NCBI GenBank assembly: GCA_903845055.1
Contig: CAIMWF010000058.1
Coordinates: 1-64,000, forward strand
DNA length: 64,000 nucleotides
Reading direction: 5' to 3'
DNA from: an uncultured Bacteroidales bacterium
GTDB lineage: Bacteria; Bacteroidota; Bacteroidia; Bacteroidales; FEN-979
The translations under genes and the position numbers were made by a program. Below the pieces are notes generated by a model. That model did not search any database. It had not been told where the DNA came from and worked only from the letters and a program-made list of their open reading frames with translations. Below are positions 8,394 to 15,200 of this stretch, piece by piece. Numbering within the stretch: position 1 is the first letter of the stretch; every line of letters begins with the position of its first letter.

Positions 8394-10259
8394 ATGGACA
8401 GAATTTACGCGGACCGCAGGTATTTAATCATCGGGTTTTTCCTGTTAATCGGGCTGTTCTTTCTTGCACGGCTTTTCTATGTGCAGATCATGGTCGACAA
8501 GTACATCCTGTCGGCCAACAACAACGTACTCCGTTATGTCACACAATACCCGGCCCGGGGGCTGGTTTTCGACCGCAACGGGAAATTGCTGGTCTACAAC
8601 GAAGCTGCCTACGACCTGATGGTGATCCCCCGGCAGGTCAAAAACGCCGACACCATGGCGCTGTGCCACCTGATCGGCATTGACAAGGAAGAGTTCATCA
8701 ACCGCCTGCAGAAGGCCAGGAACTTTTCACCTTACCGGCCGTCTATCTTTGAAGCGCAGATCACCCGCGAAAATTACGGCTTCCTTGAAGAGCAGCTTTT
8801 CCTCTTCCCCGGGTTTTTTGTCCAGTCGCGCACCCTGAGGAAATACACCTATCCTGTTGCTGCGCACACCTTCGGGTACATCGGCGAGGCCGGGCCCGAA
8901 GTGATCGAGAAGAACCCCTATTACCGGTCGGGCGACTATATCGGCATCAGCGGCATCGAGAAATCGTATGAGGATATCCTCCGCGGGAAAAAGGGGATGA
9001 AGATCCGCGTTTATGATGTGCTGAACCGCGACAAGGGGAGCTTCAGGGAAGGAAAGTACGATACTGCTTCAATGGCAGGGACCGATCTCTACTCCTCCAT
9101 GGATGTGGAACTGCAGCAATACGGCGAACTGTTGATGACCAACAAGAAGGGCAGCATCGTCGCGATTGAACCGCAGACAGGCGAAATCCTTTGTGTGGTT
9201 TCAAGTCCCTCATACGACCCCAACCTGCTGGCGGGAAACATACGGAAGAAAAACTACACCCTTCTGTTGCAGGATACCATTTTCATTCCCCTGTTCAACC
9301 GCGCCCTGATGGCAATGTACCCGCCCGGATCGACCTTCAAGCTGGTGGATGCGCTCATCGGCCAGCAGGAGGGCGTGCTCACCCCCGATACCCGCTATGG
9401 CTGCCCGGGAGGGTTCCCGCTCGGGAACGGGAAAAAGGTGGCGTGTCACCCCCATCCCTCGCCCCTCGACCTTGTCGGGGCCATCCAGATTTCGTGCAAC
9501 TCATACTTCTGCCGGGTATTTAAATCGATCATCGATAAAAAATCGTTCGCGAGCACACGCCAGTCTTACGAGAACTGGCGGAAAGAGGTGATGAGCTTCG
9601 GTTTCGGCAAGCGGATCGGCATCGACATCCCCGGCGAACTCAACGGGAATATCCCGACCCCCACCTATTACGATAAATACCACGGGGTTGACCGGTGGCG
9701 GTCGATGACCATCATTTCGCTCGGGATCGGCCAGGGCGAGATCGGCATCACCCCGATCCAGCTGGCCAACCTTGCCGCACTTATTTCGAACCGGGGATGG
9801 TATTATCCCCCGCACATCATTCATGGCATCGGCAGAAAAGACAGCCTGAACCTGGCTTACAACACCAAACGGAACACCCTGGTCGACCCGCGGTATTTCG
9901 ACATCGTCATCGAAGGGATGGGCGACGTGGTCACCGGCGGAACCGGACGGATCGCGCAGATCGACAGCGTAAACGTATGCGGCAAGACTGGCACGGCGCA
10001 AAACCCGCATGGCAAGAACCATTCGATTTTCATCGCCTTTGCCCCGAGGGAAAATCCTAAAATCGCAATCTCGGTGGTGTGCGAGAATGCCGGCATGGGG
10101 GCAGCGTGGGCGGCCCCGATCGCCAGCCTTATGATTGAAAAATACCTGAAGCGCCAGGTGAAACGCAAAGACCTGGAAGAGCGCATGATCAACGGAAACC
10201 TGATAAACGGAAAATTACCTGAAAGTGAGAGAGGACAAGGGAATCTTTTACCGGATTGA
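8394..10259 (+). CDS. mrdA: Penicillin-binding protein 2 (elongation transpeptidase)
   Basis: 621 residues, the usual PBP2 length. An N-terminal membrane anchor (YLIIGFFLLIGLFFLARLFY, residues 10-29) is followed by a dimerisation domain with the class B marker ARGLVFDRNGKLL. The transpeptidase domain carries all three penicilloyl-serine motifs: S313-T-F-K316 (in YPPGSTFK), S367-C-N369 and K531-T-G-T534. It crosslinks peptidoglycan during lateral wall growth in complex with RodA. It sits 6 bases after a lipoprotein gene and overlaps rodA by 35 bases, so the two are surely co-translated. mreBCD, often upstream in this phylum, is not in this window. Confidence 0.96.
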   Translation: MDRIYADRRYLIIGFFLLIGLFFLARLFYVQIMVDKYILSANNNVLRYVTQYPARGLVFDRNGKLLVYNEAAYDLMVIPRQVKNADTMALCHLIGIDKEEFINRLQKARNFSPYRPSIFEAQITRENYGFLEEQLFLFPGFFVQSRTLRKYTYPVAAHTFGYIGEAGPEVIEKNPYYRSGDYIGISGIEKSYEDILRGKKGMKIRVYDVLNRDKGSFREGKYDTASMAGTDLYSSMDVELQQYGELLMTNKKGSIVAIEPQTGEILCVVSSPSYDPNLLAGNIRKKNYTLLLQDTIFIPLFNRALMAMYPPGSTFKLVDALIGQQEGVLTPDTRYGCPGGFPLGNGKKVACHPHPSPLDLVGAIQISCNSYFCRVFKSIIDKKSFASTRQSYENWRKEVMSFGFGKRIGIDIPGELNGNIPTPTYYDKYHGVDRWRSMTIISLGIGQGEIGITPIQLANLAALISNRGWYYPPHIIHGIGRKDSLNLAYNTKRNTLVDPRYFDIVIEGMGDVVTGGTGRIAQIDSVNVCGKTGTAQNPHGKNHSIFIAFAPRENPKIAISVVCENAGMGAAWAAPIASLMIEKYLKRQVKRKDLEERMINGNLINGKLPESERGQGNLLPD

Positions 10260-11484
10260 CTGGGTGGTGGTGCTGCTGTACCTCCTGTTGGTGTTCATCG
10301 GCTGGCTGAACATCTATGCCGCCGTGTATAACGACATCCATAACAACATCGTTGATCTTACCCAGAAGTACGGCAAACAGATGGTATTCATCCTTGCGGC
10401 CATCTTCCTGGCCTTGGGGATCCTCATCATCGACCCAAAATTTTTCTCCCAGTTTGCCTGGTTCATCTATGGATTTTTCCTTTTCATGCTGGTCGTCGTG
10501 ATCTTTTCGGGTCGCGTGGTGGCAGGATCAAAAGGGTGGTTCGCCTTCGGGGGATTCGGCATCCAGCCTGCCGAATTCGCGAAAATGGCGACCGTGCTGG
10601 CCCTGGCAAAATACCTTGGAACCCTTGACGTAAGCCTGGCACGGTTCAGAAGCATGATGATCGCTGCGGCCATCATCCTGGCACCTGCCGTCATCGTATT
10701 GTTGCAGCACGACACGGGCTCGGCCATTGTTTTCCTGGCCCTGGTGATCGTGCTGTACCGGGCCGGCCTGACAGGGTTCGTCCCCCTTGCATTCATCGTG
10801 CTTCCGGTCCTGGGGATCCTGGCGCTGCTGGTCTCCAAGGTCATCCTGGTTGCGGTGCTGTTGCTTGTAGCCGGGATCTTTTACTTTTACAGCAATAAAA
10901 AACTTCGTACCATCGTCCTGATCACAGGAATCTTCCTCGGTTCCGTCGGTTTTGTCTTCTCGGTCGACTTCAGCGTGAACCACATCCTTGAACAGCACCA
11001 GCGGAACAGGATTCATGTACTGCTTGGTCAGGTGATCGACCTGAAGGGGGCCGGGTACAATGTAAACCAGTCGCTGATCGCCATCGGTTCGGGGAGGGTT
11101 TTCGGGAAGGGATACCTGCAGGGGACACAGACAAAATACAATTTCGTTCCTGAGCAGAGCACCGATTTCATATTCTGCACCGTTGGCGAAGAGTGGGGCT
11201 TTGCGGGTTCCTCGGCGCTCGTGCTGATCTATCTTGGCCTTTTCACCAGGATCATTTTCCTTGCCGAGCGGCAACGATCGAGATTCAGCAGGTTTTATGG
11301 TTACGGCGTCGCCTCCATCCTTTTCTTCCATTTTGCCATCAACATCGGGATGACGCTCGGGCTGGTCCCGGTGATCGGCATCCCACTGCCGTTCATAAGC
11401 TACGGAGGGTCCTCGATGTGGGCCTTCACCATCATGCTGTTCATTTTCGTCAGGCAGGACTCCTACAGGTATGATCTCGTGTGA
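10225..11484 (+). CDS. rodA: RodA, SEDS peptidoglycan polymerase
   Basis: 419 residues with about ten hydrophobic helices, beginning at a GTG inside the 3' end of mrdA. SEDS signatures are present: FGGFGIQPAEFAKM near residue 110, the polymerase loop LLQHDTGSAIVFLAL near 155, LKGAGYNVNQSLIAIGSG before the late loop, then FGKGYLQGTQTKYNFVPEQS, TDFIFCTVGEEWGF and the terminal VIGIPLPFISYGGSSM. RodA polymerises lipid II glycan strands and works with PBP2. A long insertion of hydrophobic segments in the middle (around residues 190-250) gives it a somewhat longer core than the E. coli protein. Confidence 0.95.
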   Translation: MREDKGIFYRIDWVVVLLYLLLVFIGWLNIYAAVYNDIHNNIVDLTQKYGKQMVFILAAIFLALGILIIDPKFFSQFAWFIYGFFLFMLVVVIFSGRVVAGSKGWFAFGGFGIQPAEFAKMATVLALAKYLGTLDVSLARFRSMMIAAAIILAPAVIVLLQHDTGSAIVFLALVIVLYRAGLTGFVPLAFIVLPVLGILALLVSKVILVAVLLLVAGIFYFYSNKKLRTIVLITGIFLGSVGFVFSVDFSVNHILEQHQRNRIHVLLGQVIDLKGAGYNVNQSLIAIGSGRVFGKGYLQGTQTKYNFVPEQSTDFIFCTVGEEWGFAGSSALVLIYLGLFTRIIFLAERQRSRFSRFYGYGVASILFFHFAINIGMTLGLVPVIGIPLPFISYGGSSMWAFTIMLFIFVRQDSYRYDLV

Positions 11485-11493
11485 CCGGCGCCC

Positions 11494-12084
11494 ATGAAAA
11501 AAAAACCGAAATTACCGGCCAGGACCATCCATGTGAAAAACATGACCTGCAGCTGTTGCATTCACCTGCTGCGCCGGGAACTGACGCTCGACGGGGTTGA
11601 AATACAGGAGATACAGCTGGGAACCCTGCGCCTTGCCCTCGACACGGCAAAGATCACCTGGAGAAAAATCGAATCGATCCTGGATGGTTACGGGTTTGAG
11701 ATCATCCGCGACAAGGAGAAGATGATCGTGGAGCAGATCAGGCATGCAGTGATCGACCTGGTGCACAACTCCACCTACAATGCCATGGTGCGGAATTCGG
11801 ATTACCTGGTCGAACGTTTCGGCATGTCGTACCCCTACATTTCGACGCTTTTTTCAAAACATGAAGGGATTACCCTCGAAAAGTTCACCATCCTCCACAA
11901 GATTGAAAAGGTAAAGGAACTTATCGAATACGGCGAACTCACCCTGAGCGAAATTGCATATATGATGGGATACAGCAGCGTACAGTATCTTTCGACCCAG
12001 TTCAAATCGGTTACCGGGATTTCGGTTACGGAATACAGGGGTACCCCGGGCGCGGGCCGCAAAGGCATTGACAAAATCACGTAA
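11494..12084 (+). CDS. AraC-type HTH regulator with an N-terminal HMA-like metal-binding domain
   Basis: 196 residues. Residues 10-75 form a ferredoxin-like HMA domain with the metal motif M17-T-C19-S-C21-C22 (MxCxxC), as in copper chaperones. Residues 100-190 form an AraC/XylS double helix-turn-helix (YISTLFSKHEGITLEKF ... LSEIAYMMGYSSVQYLSTQF). This pairing is known from Bacteroidota, where such genes may sense copper or a related metal through the HMA part. It starts 9 bases after rodA, which is an odd partner, and may simply ride on that transcript. No metal transporter gene lies nearby, so the inducer is inferred only from the motif. Confidence 0.85.
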   Translation: MKKKPKLPARTIHVKNMTCSCCIHLLRRELTLDGVEIQEIQLGTLRLALDTAKITWRKIESILDGYGFEIIRDKEKMIVEQIRHAVIDLVHNSTYNAMVRNSDYLVERFGMSYPYISTLFSKHEGITLEKFTILHKIEKVKELIEYGELTLSEIAYMMGYSSVQYLSTQFKSVTGISVTEYRGTPGAGRKGIDKIT

Positions 12085-12096
12085 AACCCTTTATTC

Positions 12097-12123
12097 ACGG
12101 GGATCGCAGGTCATCAACCCCGT
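12097..12123 (+). terminator. Weak hairpin after the HMA-AraC gene
   Basis: ACGGGG and CCCCGT pair across a 15-base loop and are followed by TTCTTCCTT. It is a poor but plausible terminator separating the rodA run from the PqqD operon. Confidence 0.3.
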
Positions 12124-12200
12124 TTCTTCCTTAAAATCTTGTACAAATTTTCCCGAATTTTATAACATGCAGCCCGGCACCGGGTTGTAATATTGTGCCG

Positions 12201-12208
12201 TAATTTTG
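12201..12208 (+). promoter_or_regulatory. Bacteroidota -7 box TAATTTTG upstream of the PqqD-like gene
   Basis: TAATTTTG fits TAnnTTTG and lies 80 bases before the PqqD-like start. No good -33 TTTG is seen 19-20 bases upstream. If used, it would begin a six-gene transcript. Confidence 0.4.
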
Positions 12209-12287
12209 CCCCGGCAGATCCTTTGAAACATTTTCCGGGTCAATCCGGGTTTATCTCCGGCAGGAACGTACAATCAAAAATCATCCT

Positions 12288-12548
12288 ATGAAACTTCGAA
12301 AAAATGTTGCCGTAAGTGAGGCCGGGCTTCTGTTCAACCCGGTGACGGGCGAATCATTTTCCGTCAACCCCATCGGGGTCGAGATCCTGAACATGGTCAG
12401 GGAAGATAAAAGCCCCGACCAGATCAGCAAAGCCATCCTCAGCAAATATTCGACCGACCGGGATACCTTTGAGAAAGACTACCACGACTTCATCGGTATC
12501 CTGGAACATCACAACCTGATCGAAAGCCATGAAGAAACGAAAGCTTAA
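12288..12548 (+). CDS. PqqD-family peptide-binding (RRE-like) protein
   Basis: 86 residues, the typical length for free-standing PqqD. The sequence shows the three-strand winged-helix pattern of PqqD and RiPP recognition elements: GLLFNPVTGESFSVNPIGVE followed by ILNMV, a spacer, then DYHDFIGILEHHNLI. PqqD proteins bind leader peptides and present them to modifying enzymes. The gene overlaps the ATP-grasp gene by 20 bases, so the two proteins are probably made in fixed ratio. No radical-SAM PqqE partner is nearby. The next-but-one gene has a leader-like N-terminus that could be its ligand (inference). Confidence 0.85.
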   Translation: MKLRKNVAVSEAGLLFNPVTGESFSVNPIGVEILNMVREDKSPDQISKAILSKYSTDRDTFEKDYHDFIGILEHHNLIESHEETKA

Positions 12549-13575
12549 CATCGCTGTCACCGGCCTGAACGCCATCGACTCGCCGGGTCCCGGGGTGTCG
12601 GTAATCAGGGCGCTGCGGGAGGCAGCTTCGTTTGATGTCCGCATCATCGGGCTTTCTTACGAGTCGCTCGAGCCCGGCATCTACATGCACGACCTGGTCG
12701 ACCGTACCTATTCAATACCCTACCCGGGCGCAGGCACCGATACCCTGCTTGCCAGGATGGAATACATCCATGAAAAGGAGAACCTCGACGTGATCATCCC
12801 GAACTTTGATGCGGAACTTTATCCCTTTATCAAGCTGGAAGCGAAATTAAAGGAGATGGGTATCCACATGTTCCTGCCCACCCTGCGCCAGTTTGAAGAA
12901 CGCCACAAGGTGAACCTTAACGATTTCGGGCGGAAATACAACATCAGCGTACCGAAAAGCAAGGTGATCTTCGACCTGAACACGGTGCACAGCCTGCCTT
13001 CCGAATTTTCGTTCCCGATGATCGTCAAGGGAAAGTTTTACGACGCTTCGATCGCCTACAGCATCGAACAGGTGAAGAGCTACTTCAACAAGATCAGCGC
13101 CAAATGGGGACTTCCGATCATCATCCAGGAGTTTGTACATGGTACTGAATTCAATGTTACCGGACTGGGCGACGGCAAAGGGAATACCATCGCGGCGGTT
13201 CCCATGCGCAAGCAGTACATCACCGACAAGGGCAAAGCCTGGGGAGGGATCTCCATATCGGACGAAAAGATGCTCGACATGACGAGGAAATTCCTGAAAA
13301 ACACCAAATGGAGGGGAGGTTTCGAACTCGAACTGATGAAAAACAAGGACGGTGAACTCTTCCTCCTGGAGATCAACCCGCGGCTCCCGGCATGGATCTA
13401 CCTGGCAGTGGGCGTGGGGCAAAACATCCCCGAAGCGCTGGTGAACCTTGCCATGGGGGTGAAGGTTACCCCCTTCAGTTCTTATGCCATTGGAAAAATG
13501 TTCGTGAGGTATTCATGGGATATGATCGTTGACCGGGAAGAATTTGAGCAGATCTCGGTTTACGGGGAACTTTGA
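12529..13575 (+). CDS. ATP-grasp ligase (PylC/carbamoyl-phosphate synthase-like)
   Basis: 348 residues. The N-terminal third is a Rossmann-like pre-ATP-grasp domain (IAVTGLNAIDSPGPGVSVIR). The ATP-grasp fold follows: a lysine in FPMIVKGKFYDASIAYS, the adenine-side motif IIIQEFVHGTEFNVTGLG and the metal-binding end FELELMKNKDGELFLLEINP RLPAW. Such enzymes join a carboxylate, via an acylphosphate, to an amine or similar nucleophile. Its close overlap with PqqD and the decarboxylase downstream suggest work on an amino acid or a peptide-bound residue, but the substrate is not readable. PylC-like is only a resemblance; no pyl genes are present. Confidence 0.85.
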   Translation: MKKRKLNIAVTGLNAIDSPGPGVSVIRALREAASFDVRIIGLSYESLEPGIYMHDLVDRTYSIPYPGAGTDTLLARMEYIHEKENLDVIIPNFDAELYPFIKLEAKLKEMGIHMFLPTLRQFEERHKVNLNDFGRKYNISVPKSKVIFDLNTVHSLPSEFSFPMIVKGKFYDASIAYSIEQVKSYFNKISAKWGLPIIIQEFVHGTEFNVTGLGDGKGNTIAAVPMRKQYITDKGKAWGGISISDEKMLDMTRKFLKNTKWRGGFELELMKNKDGELFLLEINPRLPAWIYLAVGVGQNIPEALVNLAMGVKVTPFSSYAIGKMFVRYSWDMIVDREEFEQISVYGEL

Positions 13576-13697
13576 AATGAATGCAGGAATAAAGTAATGC
13601 AGGAAAACCGGGAATAAGGCATCTAATGGTTTGGGGCTAAATTCCGGCATTGAGATTTGGATTTTATGTGTGGAATTAATTCAGAAAAAATAACAAA

Positions 13698-15056
13698 ATG
13701 AGCAAAATTCGATATGAACGCCCGGTGATTAAAAAGCTTGAAACCGGGATGCCGAACAAATTCGGAACCAGGACTGAATATGAACCCATGACCAGCATCG
13801 ACGGGGTGTCGGTGAACGAACTCATCCGTACCTATGGTTCTCCCCTCTTCGTCATTTCCGAAAAGACGGTGAGGTCGACCATCAGGAAGGCAAAAAAGGC
13901 GTTCGAAACACGGTATCCGAAGGTGCAGTTTGCCTGGTCGTACAAAACAAACTACCTGAACGCTGTTTGCAGCATTTTCCACCAGGAGGGCTCGTGGGCC
14001 GAGGTGGTTTCGGGGTTTGAATACGAAAAGGCGATCAGCCTCGGGGTGGATGGAAAGAAAATAATCTTCAACGGTCCGGACAAAAGCGAAACCGACCTCA
14101 CCAGGGCCATCTTGAACGATTCGCTGATCCACATCGATCACCTTGACGAACTCTATTCAATCACCGAACTGGCTGAAAAGCTGGACAGGCGTCCAAGGGT
14201 TGCCATCAGGGTAAATATGGATACAGGTGTATATCCCATTTGGGATCGCTTTGGTTTTAATTATGAAAACGGCCAGGCCTGGGATGCCATCAACAAAATC
14301 ATGCATTCGGAAAAAATGCAACTTGTCGGACTGCACTGCCACATCGGGACATTCATGCTCTCACCGTCTGCTTATGGCATTGCCGCGGCCAAGCTGGCTG
14401 AACTTGCGCTTGCACTCGAAAGCAAATTCAAACATACGATCCGCTACATCGACATGGGAGGCGGGTTCGCCTCCAGGAACACGCTCAAGGGATCGTACCT
14501 TCCGGGAAACGATATCAATCCCTCCTTCGACGACTTTGCAGAAGCCATCTCCACCGCCCTGATCAACAGCAATTTTCAGAAAGACAAATTGCCCCTGCTC
14601 ATCCTTGAAACCGGGCGTGCCCTGGTTGATGAGGCCGGATTCCTGCTCGGATCGGTGATCTCGAACAAGCGGTCGAGCACCGGACGGCGCAATACGATCA
14701 TCGATGTGGGGGTGAACATCCTGTTCACCTCGTTCTGGTACGATCACAAGATCACGCCGGCGCAGTCGTTCACCCATTATTCGGAGGATACCTGCCTGTA
14801 CGGACCGCTGTGCATGAACATAGACGTGATCCGCGAAAGCACAAACCTGCCGCTGCTCAATAAGGGCGAACACATTGTCATTCACAACGTAGGAGCTTAC
14901 AACATGACACAATGGATGCAATTTATTACCTTGCGGCCCAATGTTGTGCTGATCGACATGGACGAAAAGCCTCACCTGATCCGCAGCAGGGAATCGCTTG
15001 AAAACATGAACAGCATGGAAGAGGTGCCCGCGCACCTGGCGAAGTTCAATGTTTAA
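13698..15056 (+). CDS. Fold-type III PLP decarboxylase with an N-terminal leader-like extension
   Basis: 452 residues. The alanine racemase/DAP-ornithine decarboxylase fold is clear: PLP-lysine in WSYKTNYLNAV (near residue 78), GLHCHIGTF, IRYIDMGGGFAS, LETGRALVDEAGF, the cysteine-aspartate pair in YGPLCMNIDVI and the closing VGAYNMTQWMQF. Ahead of the catalytic core (which starts near SIDGVSVNELIRTYG) are about 35 extra residues, MSKIRYERPVIKKLETGMPN then KFG. These contain YxxPxI, very like the YxxPxL motif by which lasso-type leaders bind PqqD-like proteins. The canonical lysA at 33778 lacks this extension. It probably decarboxylates an amino acid or a derivative; the substrate is unknown. 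Confidence 0.85.
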   Translation: MSKIRYERPVIKKLETGMPNKFGTRTEYEPMTSIDGVSVNELIRTYGSPLFVISEKTVRSTIRKAKKAFETRYPKVQFAWSYKTNYLNAVCSIFHQEGSWAEVVSGFEYEKAISLGVDGKKIIFNGPDKSETDLTRAILNDSLIHIDHLDELYSITELAEKLDRRPRVAIRVNMDTGVYPIWDRFGFNYENGQAWDAINKIMHSEKMQLVGLHCHIGTFMLSPSAYGIAAAKLAELALALESKFKHTIRYIDMGGGFASRNTLKGSYLPGNDINPSFDDFAEAISTALINSNFQKDKLPLLILETGRALVDEAGFLLGSVISNKRSSTGRRNTIIDVGVNILFTSFWYDHKITPAQSFTHYSEDTCLYGPLCMNIDVIRESTNLPLLNKGEHIVIHNVGAYNMTQWMQFITLRPNVVLIDMDEKPHLIRSRESLENMNSMEEVPAHLAKFNV

Positions 15057-15060
15057 ATGA

Positions 15061-15152
15061 TTTGGAGATTTGGAGTGTGAAAATTTGGGGATGTGGGGAT
15101 TTGGGGATTTGGGGATGTGGAGATTTGGGGATGTGGAGATTTGGGGATGTCA
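15061..15152. repeat. Tandem word-like repeat of GATTTGGGGATGTGGA type
   Basis: The spacer after the decarboxylase is an imperfect array of 8-base words GATTTGGG and GATGTGGA in alternation. It is followed by AT-rich AATTTTTAATTTTTAATT. It is not coding. Similar short-word arrays with other words lie in several spacers of this window. Confidence 0.75.
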
Positions 15153-15200
15153 GGATGAATTCTCCGTAATTTTAATTTTTAATTTTTAATTATTTTTGCT

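Noticed and set aside
12085-13697. A RiPP precursor peptide gene in the PqqD operon
   Set aside because: Spacers 12085-12287 and 13576-13697 hold no small frame with a start, leader motif and core. The only leader-like sequence is the decarboxylase N-terminus.
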